Assembly: GCA_001643675.2 (NCBI GenBank)
Contig: LSRY02000069.1
Span: 169,227-233,226 of the forward strand
Reading direction: 5' to 3'
Origin: Monocercomonoides exilis
Lineage: Eukaryota > Preaxostyla > Oxymonadida > Polymastigidae
Length of the DNA stretch: 64,000 bases
Position 1 is the stretch's first letter; every line of letters starts with the position of its first letter. Below are positions 32,840 through 44,503 of this stretch, in pieces. Made by a program: the position numbers and the translations under genes. The notes below the pieces were generated by a model. The model was not told the DNA's origin. It searched no databases and worked only from the letters and a program-made list of their open reading frames with translations.

Positions 32840-33625
32840 TTTTGAATGTAATTTAATTATGGTTTGATGATATTGGAAATTGATATGCTGTTGTTTTAAT
32901 AAATAATACTTTTTATAATTTTTTTTTTGGTTTTGTATTTATTTATAGAAAAATTGACAAATAAAATATTCAAAGAGCTTCCAAAAATGAATTATTATTA
33001 TTCAAAATTATCCTTCTAAAATTTGCTTACAAGTCAAAACTGACATGAATCTTATTTCGTTTTCCACATCATTTGAGAATGAAAATATCAAACAATGAAA
33101 ATAAATATAAATTTTTTTAAAATTGTTAAAAATATCATTTATAAAACAAAAAAACAGCATTTCTGTCTCAATCAAAATTTAATGAACATAATTGTTATTT
33201 TTGTGTTTATATTAAAAAATGACTTAAATCAAAATAGGATTTTTTTTATAATTATTGTTTTTGGTAAATGATAAGTTTTTGCAAAAAAAATTTTATTTCA
33301 ATAGTGACAAATAATAAACAATGAAAATTTATTGCATCGATTGAAATTTATAAAATAAGATTGTTTTTTTAAAAAAATGTTTCTGATAATATTCATTCTG
33401 AAAATTGTTCGATTTGATCTTATTGATCAATGAAAGATTTTAATTACACGGGAATTTGCAGAAATCGTTTTTGCGTATATTTATCTCTTCTTTATATCAT
33501 TTATTCCATTTAAAACTAAAAATTAATCAATTCTGCAAATTCCCGATCAACGAAAAAATTAAAATTCGAAATGGGTTTATGGAAAAATTTAAAAATTTGA
33601 TTTTTCTGAAAAGGAACTTTGTTTT
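32840..33625. other. AT-rich spacer containing a MITE
   Basis: No gene. The only structured feature is the 96-bp MITE at 33,450-33,545. Confidence 0.6.
33450..33545. mobile_element. 96-bp MITE, copy 2
   Basis: CGGGAATTTGCAGAA (33,450-33,464) and TTCTGCAAATTCCCG (33,531-33,545) are perfect 15-bp inverted repeats. Same family as 23,981-24,073. Confidence 0.8.
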
Positions 33626-33936
33626 TTGAAAGCAAAATTCAAATGTGATTCATGTCTTCTTTTATGCTTCTTCTTCCTCGTTGTTTTCAAGTATACTGTT
33701 CTTCATTTCCACCACAAAATTGGAATAAAAGCATTCATCATTTTAAACCTCTTAATTATCATAATTGTTATTACACCTACAATTATGACATCCTTCGTTT
33801 CCTTATCTTTCTTTCTTCTTCGCAAATTCCTTCTGCTCCGCAACACTCATCTCTTTCGACAAGCAAACACAAATTATCTTCTTTTCCATCATCTTCGCCT
33901 GCGCTATTATCTTCCCCGAATCCACTCATTCGTTGA

Positions 33937-35445
33937 ATGATCGAGACGATGCTGCTTTCTCCTTCCTCTTCCTTCTCCTTCCCCTTCTCCACCACCTATC
34001 TTTCAACCAATCCCTTCTCCTCGTCATTCCCATCCATTACCACCACCTCTCATCTCCTTCAGCTTCTGGCAGATCTGATGCTTTCTTCTCAATCTGGCCA
34101 GCTCTTCTTCAGCATAGCCATGTTTGTGAAAGAAGTGTTGAGGGAAATGTGGATGAGAAGAGTGGTGAAGAGGATATTAAGGAGAAGATGGAAAGAGGGG
34201 AGAAGGGAGGGAAGAGAGGGAAGAGGAAGTTGGATGAAGAAAGAAGAGGAAATAATATGGAAGGAGGGCTGTATGGTGTTTGAATAGAAGAAGAAAATGA
34301 AGCTGAAGAGGATAATATGAGATTGGATGAAGGAAAAAGAGAAGAAGAATAAAAAGAATGAAAGATGAGAAGAGAAGAGAAAATCAAGGAAGAAGAAAAA
34401 GAAGAATCCAAAAGAAGTGAAGAAGAAAGGATTTGAAAAAGAGAGCAGTAGATAGAGAATGAAGGAACGAAGAGCGATGAGATGCCCACAGAAAAGGCAG
34501 TCATCGAGTATTGTATGCAAGTACTCACCAACATCGCGAGAATTCGAATAATAACAAATTCTACATTGATCCTGTGCTCCTTGGGCTGGTTGTGGAATTG
34601 ATGAGGTTTGCCTCATCTATTTTTCTTTCTATTTATTTGATCAATTTAATTATATTCTTTTTGAACTTTCATTTACATATTCTTCAAATATTAATTATAA
34701 TATGAATGACATTTCAAATGAAATGATCATCCCCTTCATTCAAAGTGATTCTGTGTCTGTTCTGCGAGTGATGGCGTTCCGCTTCTTTGTGAACTTCTCG
34801 TGCGGCAGCGAAGAAGACATCCAGGGTCTTCTGCTGCAGCCCTCTTTCTTCGACGTCTTCGCCTCCTACCTGTCCTCCTCCTCGTCCTGTCTGCGCCACG
34901 AGGCAGCGCTCCTCGCCTGCAACATCAGCGCCGGCACCTCCTCCCAGGCATGCACCCTCCTCCGGCCGAGGTGTGTCTTCGCCCTCTGCCACATCGCCCA
35001 GGCAGACACACACAGCGCCCAGTGCCACGCGCTGAGGGCACTGAGGAACGTGGGGCTGCTGGGGAAGGAGGCTGCGGGGGTGATTGTGGAGGCAGGATGT
35101 ATCGAGGCAGTGACGCAGATTTTGAAGAGAGGGAGGCATCGGAGTGTGGTGTGCGAGGCGATGGATCTGCTGTGGGTGCTGCTGGGGCAGTGTGAAAAGA
35201 AGGATAATGAAGAAGAGGAAGAAAAAGGAAAAGAAGAAGAAGGACGAGAAGAAGAAGAAGTCAGAGGAAGAGAAGGAAGAGGGATTGCTGATCGGGGGAG
35301 AGTATGTGAAGAAAAGAGGAAGAGGAGGAGGAGGAGGAAGAAGAAGAAGAAGAAGCATAAGAAGATAATGTTAATGAAGAAGGATCCACAATATTTGTCT
35401 TTGGAGGGCATAAAGGTGATAAAAATTGGCTTCGCTACTGTTTGA
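33937..35445 (+). pseudogene. ARM-repeat (importin-alpha-like) protein, broken
   Basis: The clearest part is 34,702-35,445. It contains successive three-helix ARM repeats: RHEAALLACNISAGTSSQAC, then QCHALRALRNVGLLGKEAAG, IVEAGCIEAVTQILKRGRHR and VVCEAMDLLWVLLGQC. These resemble the EAxxAxxNIxxG pattern of importin-alpha and related adaptors. It ends in a Lys/Glu/Arg-rich tail. Upstream fragments (HLLQLLADLMLSSQSGQLFF near 34,050; AVIEYCMQVLTNIA and FYIDPVLLGLVVELM near 34,490-34,605) are earlier repeats. An AT-rich stretch 34,606-34,750 looks like an intron starting GTTTGCC. A frame slip near 34,540 separates two repeats of one exon, so the copy is probably damaged. Role inferred as a protein-binding scaffold. 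Confidence 0.5.
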
Positions 35446-35529
35446 GAGAAAGTAATAGAATGTTGGGTATTTCTTTTTCATTTTGTTTGCTTGTTGGTTT
35501 GTTGAGAGAAAAAAGAAAAAGAAAAAGAA

Positions 35530-36317
35530 ATGAAAGAGAAAGAGGAAGAGCTGGACGAGTTGAAAGAAGCGATGGATGATGAAAGAGACAGGAAAAAACG
35601 GTTTGCATTTCTTTTGATGAACACGTAGATTGCAATGAGAAGCTACAAAGCTAAAGCGATGGTAATGAGGAGTGGAAGCGGTATCACAGAGAATTCAATG
35701 AGAAGGAGAAATTGCTGAGCAAAGCAAAAGAACTGATCTGGAGGCGCCGAATGTCCAGCAGCTGGAGTGTTATGCGGGGCGCGTTTCTCGAACAGCAGCA
35801 GCAGGAGAACAGGGCAGCCGAGATGTGGAAGTTGAAAAGAGTTAAGTCTCTGTTCTGCCAGTGGAGGAGGAGCATTCAGGAGCGAAAGGATAGAAAAACG
35901 CACAACATGCAAATTGTGGCGCTTTAGCAGCGGCTGGCGGACATCCGGCTGGTGCGTTGGGTGTTCTTTGCGTGGCATTCCGCACACAAAGAGAGGAGCG
36001 AGGTGTGCTTGCGGTGGAAGGCAGCAGAGCAGAAGAAAGAGAGGCTGGCACCACGCAACTTCTTTTTCCGGTCGCGTGTTTCGTATCTGGAGAAAGAAAA
36101 GACTCGCGCTGAAGGGATCAAAGAAGAGCTGTCGCGGCTGACGTCGGCGATGGCGGAGGTGAACATTGCAGCGTCACCCAGAAGCCAAAGCACGAATGCC
36201 CAGGAGCCTTTCGCTGGGGTACCATTTGCAGAGGAGAAGGGGAAGCAGCTGGATGCTGAGCCACTTGCGGAGGAGGATACGATTCACTCCGGACATTCAC
36301 TGCGAATAACACAGTGA
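35530..36317 (+). pseudogene. Trp-rich Sfi1-like helical segment
   Basis: Plus-strand frame with regularly spaced Trp in basic helices: EEWKRYHREFNEKEKLLSKA, then IWRRRMSSSWSVMRGAFLEQ, MWKLKRVKSLFCQWRRSIQE and VRWVFFAWHSAHKERSE. This matches the general Sfi1 repeat idea (a helix ending in a Trp followed by basic residues) that binds centrin in centrosome or basal-body filaments. A TAG at 35,925 lies between VAL and QRLADIRLV in an otherwise continuous frame. Together with the coiled coil downstream, it looks like a cytoskeletal or mitotic protein. High G+C compared with the transposons nearby. Confidence 0.45.
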
Positions 36318-37734
36318 GAACGAACATGCCTCAGAGCGCTTCTCACCCCACAACACTGCAAACTCCCTCCGCTTCGCCCAGTTTTGCTGCAGCTCAGACG
36401 CTGTCGCTGTTCCAGCAGCAGAGCTGCAACAGCGCTCTTGTCGACCAGATACGCAGCCTGGCCGCAGAAAATGCGTCTCTTATTCTGTTGCTGAAGGAAT
36501 GCGATGAGCACATAGCAGATCTTGATAGGGCGCTGGCAGAGGTGCTGGTGAAGCAGGAGTCGCTGCAGGCACAGGCTGCTGAAGCGAAGGCAGATATCAA
36601 GCGCTTCGAGCAGATCAAAACAGAACTGGAAGAGCAAGCGGCGTCGCTTATGTCGAGCCAGTCGGAGGAGCAAGTGGAATGGCTGATGGCGAAGCAGAAG
36701 GTGGAGAAAGAAGTGGAGGAGCTTAGAGAAAAAGCAGAGCAGGCAGAAGAATTGAAGCTGAAAGCGTAAGAAAGAGAGGCGCAGTTGAGTGAAGCGAGAG
36801 ACAAAGATGCCGTTGAGACAGCACAGCGGATGAAGGAGACGACAGAACTGGCAGCGCAGCAGAGGGTGATGTTGCAGGAGAAAGAGGCGCAGGATGCTGA
36901 GCTGAAAAGGGAGAAAGAAGAGCTGGAAAAATTGCTGGAAGACAAAGACACGACAGTGCGTGCGACGATCGAAGGGACGAAGGAGCATGAAGAGCAGATG
37001 CCTGCATTCCGAAGCAAGATTGAGAAGCTGAACGAGGCGAATGCGGAGCTGAAGCGCCGGATTTCGGATGCAGTAGATCTGAATGCGGAGAAGGAGCGAT
37101 GCTGCTGCAGCTGAACTACGAAGTAGAGCTGCTGCGGAAAAGAGAGAGTCTGAAAGTGGAGAAGTTCATTTCTTCTGTTGCCTCGCATGCGCGTGTGGCG
37201 TCGGTGAAGCAGGACAGAAAGATGGAAGAACAAGAAAACAGAGAGGAAGAGAACAAGACAGAAGAAGTTGAGGGAGCAAACATGAAAACGAATGATCAGA
37301 ACATCAGTGGAGACGAAATGGAAGCAGAAGCAATCAACCCACAGCAGCAGTCGTCATCAACCAATTTGGCATCTTCTCTGCTTAATCCACTTTCAACTGT
37401 TAATTTAGCAACAACTTCTTCCTCATCAACACTGTCATCTTCATTATCATCTTCATCATTGTCATCATCATCTTCTTTTTCTTCTGACTTTGAGGAATCC
37501 TCTTCATACGCAGCCTCTGTATCCAGCGATAATCTGTCAAAAAGCGCAGCCGGTAGTCCAGAGACCGAACAGAGCTCGTCTTCGAGTGTACTGACGTCAG
37601 AGCCAGACTCCATCAACATGTTCCGCTTTGCGATCGGAGGGTTCTCTCTTCTGTGCAGCTGCGGGCGGATCAGCGAGACGGAGGCAGTGCTGCGTTCAGT
37701 GGTGTTCCCTACGGCTGTGGTTGAGGCGGAGTAG
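36314..37734 (+). pseudogene. Long coiled-coil protein segment
   Basis: Heptad-patterned Leu/Ala/Glu/Lys sequence from about 36,430 to 37,110 (IRSLAAENASLILLLKECDE; FEQIKTELEEQAASLMSSQS; KREKEELEKLLEDKDTTVRA). It then shifts frame near 37,095 into LLQLNYEVELLRKRESLKVE and a Ser-rich tail. A TAA at 36,767 interrupts the coil (KLKA then EREAQLSEA). GTAAGA at that stop is a perfect splice-donor consensus, and splicing a 24-nt interval ending TTGAG would restore the frame, so a very short intron cannot be excluded. It may be the C-terminal half of the Sfi1-like gene just upstream. Confidence 0.45.
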
Positions 37735-37754
37735 GAAGCGGGGTAAGCGCAGAG

Positions 37755-39476
37755 TATGTTGTGGATCCGCAACTTCCCCGCTGGCACAGGAGAGCGGGAT
37801 GTGCGGCAGCTGTTTGGGGAGCTTGGGCAGCCGGATTATGTGGCAGTGAACCAGAAGAAGTGATATGCGTTTGTGGCGTTCTTCACGACAGAGGAGGCAG
37901 TCTGTGCAAAGCTGACAGTGGAGGCAGCACTGAAGGAGATGAAGGAGATAAAAGGATATAAGGAAAAGGAAAAGGAAGAGATAGGGGAAGGTGAAGAGAA
38001 GGAAAAGGTGATTGAAAAAGGCAAACAAGAAATAGAAAAACAGTGCTGTATGCATATTGGATATGCGAAAAAGACTATTCCATTGTATCACCATAGTAAC
38101 AACTCAGCAAGAAAAAAGAAGAAAATGAACAAAGTCAAAAATGAGGAAAAGGATGAAAAGGAAGACAACCATAATCACACAATGAAAGAAGGGATCTTTT
38201 CATTGAATCAGAACAAGAACGCTATTTTTCCTACAGCTCCTCTTGAAAATGTTGATTTGGAACATGTGATTGAAAAGATGGCGATGTATGTTGTGGTGAA
38301 AGGAAAAGGATTTGAAACAAAGATGCGGGAAGAGAAGAAGCAGTTCCCGTTGTTCAGTTTCCTGCGTGAAGGTGGAGAAGGGAACGAGTACTACAAATGG
38401 CGTGTTTTCTGTGCACTGAACGGGATTTCGGAGGAAGAAAGCGACAAAAGAGTGATCCGATATGCACAGGGGAAGAGATGGGATGTTCCTGAGTGCTTCC
38501 TCGGAGCCAGACACCCAATAATAAGCAAAATTGTTCGTCCAGATGAAGAGGAAGAAAAATGTGCTGATGGAAAGGAAGAGGCAGAAAAGGGAATAAGAAC
38601 ACAAAATGATGGTGATTGCAATCGAAAACAGTCGAATTTGAAGATTGGTGATTCATCATCTTTATCAAAGTCTTCTTCTTCTTCTTCTCTTTCTTCTTCT
38701 CTTTCTTCTTCTTCTGCTGCTACTCCTTCTGCGCATTCATCACATCTAACCACATTTTCACCTCTTTCTCAGTCTCAGTCATCTCACACATCACAATTAC
38801 TTCAATCTCCTTCCAATTCAACCCCAACTGCACCAAACATTTCTTCCTCTTCCTCTTCTTCTTCCACAGCACCACCCCTTCCTCCATCTCCACTTCAAAC
38901 TCCTCTTCTTCACCTTCATCTCGTCCCCGTGTCCCTCCTCGTGTTTCCATGAAGTCTCAATCATCGTCTGCCATCACTCACTCTGCTGCTTCTTCTGCTT
39001 CTTCTTCTCAAATTGCCAAGGAGGCAGCAGCTGCTAAGCATCCCTTGCAGACAAGCCAGAGCTTCTCATACATCTCTTCATCTCAACTGAGCAGAGGAAA
39101 CAATTCCACTCAAGCACAATCACCACTTCATGAAACTGTCAAACAACCTTCTCCTTCTGTATCTCCTTCACCTTCGCATTCACCCTCTCCTTCATCCTCT
39201 CCTTCTTCTTCTCCTTCTCAGTCATCGCCATCTCCATCACCCTTGTTGCAGTCTGCCCAACCTCAACTTCAACCATCTTCTTCTTATTCCTCCTCATCTT
39301 CCCCTCTTCCCCTCTTCTTCTTTTTTCTCTTCATAGATAAACAACAAAAAATTGCCATTTTTATTTCATTCAACTTTCGTCAAATTCAGTTCCAATCTTC
39401 TTCTTTTATTTTCTTTTCGGAAGCACAAAACGTATGTTTATTTTATCACAGAATATTAGCAGAAATTATATAGCAT
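37755..39476 (+). pseudogene. RRM-SURP protein, U2SURP/SR140-like, with stop in RNP1
   Basis: An RNA-recognition motif begins MLWIRNFPAGTGERDVRQLF (RNP2 LWIRNF) and continues to the RNP1 core YAFVAFF, which is immediately preceded by TGA at 37,861. A SURP (SWAP) module follows at about 38,245-38,415: HVIEKMAMYVVVKGKGFETK, then FPLFSFLREGGEGNEYYKWR. The KGKGFE and YYKWR pattern, and the RRM followed by SURP, are those of U2SURP (SR140), a U2 snRNP-associated splicing factor. The basic linker and the piece after the SURP (QGKRWDVPE) also fit. The usual CID domain is missing and is replaced by a Ser-rich tail (38,660-39,330). The stop and truncation suggest a duplicate rather than the functional gene. 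Confidence 0.6.
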
Positions 39477-39644
39477 AGCAAGCGATGTTATTTGTCATTT
39501 TGTTAAAAATTTAATTTTATGAAGAAATGTGATATTTATTAAATTACTATTGTTTTAATTTATTTCAGGTGTTTTTTTTTTTCTGAAAAGAATGAATTTA
39601 CCATTATAATTGTTCTTACAAATATTTTTTTAATATAATTTTTC

Positions 39645-41159
39645 ATGTTTAGCACTTCCAAAGTGCATTATAGTTTCGACAGAAAAGTAATTAAACGTGA
39701 AGTCGCTCATATTTCAGGCATATTTCAAAAAATGCCATATGAAAGAGCTTTGTACATTCTTCGAGCTTTTATGCTTGAAGACTCTTTCGGATCGCAGCTT
39801 TTCAACGATTTTATCAAATCGTGTTTACGTTTGTATATTTTTTAATTTGCTTTTTTATGTTTATTTTAATTATTAATTTTTGTTTTTTAATTTTTTAAAA
39901 CAACAATTTATATTTTCACATAAAAATAATAACAACATGTTTATCAACAAGCGACTGTTATTCAAAAAGTCAGTGATGTGCAACATTTAGCAAATTCTGC
40001 TCTTTTTTTACCTCTCGTTAACTCCTCACAACAAGCACAGACACAATCTTCTCTTCAGCAGCAGCAGTTACAACAACAACAGCAGCAGCAGCCACAACAA
40101 CAACAGCAGCAGCAGCAGCCACAACAACAACAGCAGCAGCAGCCACAACAACAACAGACTATTCCAATGTCTTCTGCGCAGTCACCTTTTCAGACTCAAC
40201 CTCAATATAAACCTCAACCTCAAAATCAAAATCAACCTCAATCTCTTCTTCATCCGCAGCAACAGCAACAAACTTCTATTTATGACTTCACAAAAATCAA
40301 TACAGAAAAGGACGAAAAAAGTTCATCCACAAATTCACATCATTTCGATAAATTTTGTATTTATTTTAAAGCTAATTCTTCATTTCAAATAAATACAAAA
40401 GAAGCAAAGAAAAACACAAAACATTCGACTTTTTCTTCAGTAATTACAAAACAAACAAAACAACAATATGCTTTATCATCATCTTTTTCTTCATTATCTG
40501 CAAAAGAAAATTCAAGATCCTGCGTTGTGATGCTTCTTTCTTCACAAAGAGGCTTGAAAAATAATGGCAGCGTGTGCTCTCTTTCTGCCATTTGTCAATG
40601 CATGGCTTCTCTTGATGTTAAATTTATAGACATTTCGAAAATGAACAGTGTGCAAAAAACATTCATGCAGCTGTTTCATCTTCTTCGAATCTCTTCGTTA
40701 AATTTTAATGTGTGGGATGGAGGTCAGATTAATAAATTTTACGACATTTATCTTGGAGGAAAGAATCAGCCAAAAGAACTGTCTGCTGTTTTTAAAAGAC
40801 TTCTCAAAGTTCTTTCCAAAAATTGTAATGAAATAAATGATATGTTTGCCATCATTTCACCAAATGTTGAAATGTGTGTTCATTGTCATGATCGCTCCAT
40901 TTCAAGAATGAGCCATAAGTTTTTTGTTACAATTAGAGGATCAGATGTTGTTTCTGGTCTTCAAGATTTAATAACTTGTAATTTTTTTTTAGTTGAGAAG
41001 AGAGAAGGAGAGTGTGTATCATGTCACAAAGATAGACAATTTTTGAAATATGTTCGTTTTTTGTATTTTCCTAAAGTGTTTAGTGTTTTATTCAACGTTG
41101 GTGATTTTTTTTCTGTAATTGCTCCTCCTCTTTCTATTCATTTGGGTGATTTTTTTTGA
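39645..41159 (+). pseudogene. USP-like protease, type II copy B, truncated before the His box
   Basis: Exon 1 39,645-39,828 (184 nt), GT-AG intron 39,829-39,951, exon 2 39,952-41,159; phases agree. The N-terminal domain (MPYERALYILRAFM) matches the other type II copies. Instead of Ser, the linker is Gln-rich (CAA/CAG, about 40,050-40,290). The USP half contains NNGSVCSLSAICQC with catalytic Cys and oxyanion Asn, and zinc pairs CVHC and CVSC. The frame then stops at APPLSIHLGDFF, where the 49-kb copy continues for about 110 residues including the His box. The break coincides with a 32-bp sequence also found at 13,666. No catalytic His, so inactive. Confidence 0.75.
40055..40290 (+). repeat. 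CAA/CAG repeat (poly-Gln)
   Basis: Mixed CAA/CAG codons with interspersed CCA encode a Gln/Pro-rich linker. All Gln codons here are CAA or CAG, none TAA or TAG, which argues for the standard code. Confidence 0.9.
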
Positions 41160-41171
41160 TATCATAAAAAA
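41140..41171 (+). repeat. 32-bp sequence shared with 13,666-13,697, at a gene breakpoint
   Basis: Starts inside the last readable codons of the truncated type II gene. Sequence to the right is AT-rich and non-coding. Probably the end of an inserted or recombined element. Confidence 0.7.
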
Positions 41172-41590
41172 AGATCAAAAATCGAAAAAATAAAATTTAT
41201 AGAGGTATTTATTGATCAATAAATTAAATTGATTTATTTCAAGTATTAAGCTTTTATTTCTGTAATATGTATTTGTTTTATTATTATATGCAAAAAAACA
41301 TACCTTTTTAATGTTTTTGGTGAAAAAGAATTTTTTGATCAAGTTTTATAAAAAAATTGAAAAATCAATCTTTAAAAGGAAAATAGAAATTTCATAATTG
41401 GCAAAACAAAATATTGCAAAGAAAAAGTTTACAAAGAAGAATATTAAAGAAAAAAAGAAAACAAAATTGTTAATTTTTATTGATCAAAAAATGTTAATTT
41501 TCATTTTTTTTTCCCCTCACCTTTGTATAGCCAACAAATCTCCATTCCTTTTATTCGATTCATCGGATTCATCAAACGTTAAACGAAATC
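41172..41590. other. AT-rich non-coding stretch replacing the USP 3' half
   Basis: No gene, no inverted-repeat partner found for the 32-bp left edge within this window. Confidence 0.5.
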
Positions 41591-41597
41591 GTGGAAA

Positions 41598-41850
41598 ATT
41601 AGAAAAGCTGAGTTCAATGGATGGATCCCCCTCATTGCCCAGAACAAAATCGTTGCAAATGGTGGAACTGATGCTGATGTCTGTGGCAGACCCCAACAGA
41701 CCCCATGTGCCACCATCGAGTATGCCCTCAACGGCTTCATTTCCCTCCTCCAAGACGCCTCTCTTACACTCCTCAGCTCAACATTTGTTTCTCTTCAAAC
41801 ACTCACCTTCAGCGCTGTTGACACTAAAATCACTGGAAATGATATTATTT
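41598..41850 (+). pseudogene. Fragment of a secreted-type repeat family (same as 57.5-58.7 kb)
   Basis: The frame reads FNGWIPLIAQNKIVANGGTD, then CGRPQQTPCATIEYALNGFI and VSLQTLTFSAVDTKITGND. It aligns with 58,430-58,660, including the Cys pair in CGRxQxxPCATIE. Upstream of about 41,598 and downstream of about 41,850 the match stops. From memory, this is the conserved C-terminal part of a very large oxymonad family with beta-helix-like repeats, probably surface or secreted. Here it is only a fragment. Confidence 0.65.
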
Positions 41851-42440
41851 TTCTTATTTCTTTATTATTCCTTTCATTTTCAAATTTTGACATTTTCCAT
41901 ATCATATAAAACTCCTTGAGCCTTCGTAGCTTTTCATTTGATGAATATATCTTTGCTTTTCTTTCATAGATCCGAAAATCAGCTCACATAGAAATATTTC
42001 TTTTCCGCTTTCTTATCTAATTTCGCTTCTTCATCAAATGCAAATTTCGCTTGTTGCTAAATGGAATCATCCGTTTTCCTTTCTTCAATCATATTTGGTA
42101 ATTTTCTTCAAAAACATTTATTTCCTCAACATTCCGATTTCAACATGCTTGTATCCGATTCACTTAACTGCCTTTTCCAAATTCTCTTTAAATAAGCCTT
42201 TTCCTCTGAATCAATTTCCCTCATCCTTTCATTTCCTGCAATTCACGTGGTTTTGATGTTGTGAAATCAATTGAAGGTTATTTTTTGGAACTCGTTCATA
42301 CCAAATATCATTTTTGCCCTGCTCCTTCTGTTTTCTGTGAATTCTTTCAATCTTAAAACGAAATGGCCAAAATAGAATTTCTTGTAGATTGCATGCCTTA
42401 TGATTAGCTTTTCTCGATAGGATTTAGAATCATTTCCGTT
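41850..42440. other. Non-coding stretch
   Basis: Pyrimidine-rich on the plus strand, with no frame I can support. Confidence 0.4.
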
Positions 42441-42446
42441 GCTGTG

Positions 42447-44410
42447 TCAGGTTGGTTGAAATTCTATGTCTGAATAAATATTTCTTTCGTCTTTCTGAGT
42501 AGGAATGAAAGACGAGGCCTGATGATGAATTTGACGGGAGCTGAATGAAAGAGAAGGAGCAGAAGATAACGATGGTGAAAGAGAAGACGAAGAAGTTACG
42601 GAAGGCAGGGATAGCGGAGAAAGAGAACCAGGATCAGCAAGACTAGCAGAAGATAGAAGTTTAGCTTGGGACTGCAGTGAAGGAGATAAAGATGTTCTGA
42701 GAGAAAAAGAAGATTGCTGTTGGATGTTCATAAACAAGGAAGAATTGACAAGCGAAGAAGTGCAGTTAGAGAGAGGATGAAGGGCAATGTTTGAATTTGA
42801 AGTGAAATCAACAGCTGAATCTCAAAGCGCAACCAAATTGTGGGTAGGGTGTTTCTGTATCAGATCCATCACCTTTGAATACTTCTTCAACGTGAAGAAA
42901 GATGCCAACTTTGAGAACTACAACGTATCTCTTTTCCCAGGCACACTGCTCAGACTGAATGTTCTTGTCCCTTTCTCCTTCTGAAACAGCAGAGGTGATC
43001 CTTTCCCTGCTCCTTTCCTTCCCTTTCTGTGTGTCACCTCTGCTTCCTCTTTGTGTGTCCACCAGCCCCTCCACTTCATCCTCCTTCCTCTTCTCAGCTC
43101 CGCCCGGCTTTGCCACAGCCCACTCTTCAGCGCACTCATCAGATCCAACCGCGTTCTTGTCTGCCTCGCGTCTACTGCTGCATACGCAGGCTCTTTTCGC
43201 ATCTTCCACACAAATTGCCCATTTTCCTCGCTTTTGATACGCACATAACGGTAGTGCACATCCAGTTCATCGCTCAAATCTTCCAGGTCAGAATTTGCGA
43301 GGTCATTCAGCATGCAGTCCAATTTCCGCTCTCTTGTCAAAATTGGCGTTTGACTTTCTTTCGCCTCTTGCTGCACATCGCTTGTCATTTTGCTCTCTTT
43401 CTGGTTGGTTGGCGTGCCTGTCTCAAAGTGTGGTTGTAGTATTCCTTGGATGCTGCTAAACAGATTCTTCTCTTTTACTTCTTTCTCCATTTTCCTGCGC
43501 TCCCGCTCTTCTTTCTTCTTTTGTATTTCCTTCAGTTTCATCAGTCGAAGCAGTTTTTCTCTCTGATCATCAGATTCCAATGAACAAAATATGATCTTCG
43601 CTTTTTCATCGTCTTCTTTCCCTCTCTCATTCTGAAATTCATCTTGCATAACCTTTGTCACTTCTTTGTTCAAATCCTTCATCCTCATCACACCCAACGT
43701 CACCCCTCCTTCTCCTCCAACAACAACAACTGTTGATGGAAGCGTTATTGGTGCACCAACAGCTCCTCTCCCCATCTCCATCTCTTGGCTGTACACAATC
43801 AACGCTCTCCCTCCAACTCCTCTTCATCCACCGTCCATTCGCTTCCCTCGTGTAAAGTGTATCGTTCCAAATCACCTCCTCCGGAAGAATATTGTTTAGG
43901 CTGTGGAGAATGTGATAGCGTTGGAGACGGAATTGTTGTTCTGTTACTGCTGCTGCTTCTGTTTTTGCTTGGATTGTTATGAAAGAGGCTCTGGTTTTGG
44001 CTCATCTGAATGCGTTTCGTCTTTTTTGCCGTTTCTTATTGATTCTTTTGCGTTTGTATTCTTTTCTGCTTCTTTTTTATTGTCTTTGCTTTTCAAGCAA
44101 CTTCTTTGCGGTTGTTCATTGAATCATCCAAAATTGCTTTTTGATTTTCGTCTTTTCCTTCATCTGTATTGCCTTCAACTTCTTCCCTGTTTCCATTTCC
44201 ATTTCCAGAATTTGTTGCTTCTTTCTCTTCTTTCTCACATTCTTTATCATCTCCTTCATTTTTTGCAGCATTCCCACTCATTCCTGATCTTTTTATAGAT
44301 TCATCAATCGGCGTCGGAGAAAGCAGCAAGTTTGGTCTGACCATCAAAAGCACTTCGTTCACAACAGAATCACGTTGATGCTCAAGCGCCTGATAATACC
44401 TTCGCATCAA
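42447..44410 (-). pseudogene. Lys/Glu-rich protein, paralogue of 1-960
   Basis: Minus-strand pieces: 44,410-44,093 (acidic, GNGNGNREEVEGNTDEGKDE), 44,005-43,799 (starts MSQNQSLFH; LERYTLHEGSEWTVDEEE), 43,802-42,918 (294 codons; MKLKEIQKKKEERERRKMEK, then DLSDELDVHYRYVRIKSEEN) and 42,737-42,447 (Ser-rich). The first three change frame between pieces. The paralogue at the left edge shares two of the frame changes, so these may be introns or may predate the duplication. No domain recognised; a charged coiled region dominates. Confidence 0.5.
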
Positions 44411-44503
44411 TCTCTGTTTCTCTCTCCGTTTGTACCTCTTCTCTCTTCTCTCTTCTTCATCACTGATGATGGAGCTGTCGTAAAGGCATTCGCTTTCTTC
44501 ATT

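Larger units (their letters stand above)
28150..32870 (-). mobile_element. Type I USP-DDE element, copy 2
   Basis: Minus-strand unit with the same order as copies 1 and 3: three-exon USP-DDE gene, structured-RNA block, and a 3' flank alignable with that of copy 1 to about 28.15-28.3 kb. The 5' limit is not defined; I see no copy of the GATCATGG module upstream of 32,834. It sits about 100 bp beyond the 3.9-kb transposon. Confidence 0.65.

Noticed and set aside
40055-40290. TAA/TAG read as Gln (as in some other oxymonads)
   Set aside because: Long Gln-rich or Gln-containing frames here (40.0-41.2 kb, 49.3-52.4 kb, 16.5-18.4 kb) use only CAA/CAG. Several intact genes end at TAA, with dense stops following.
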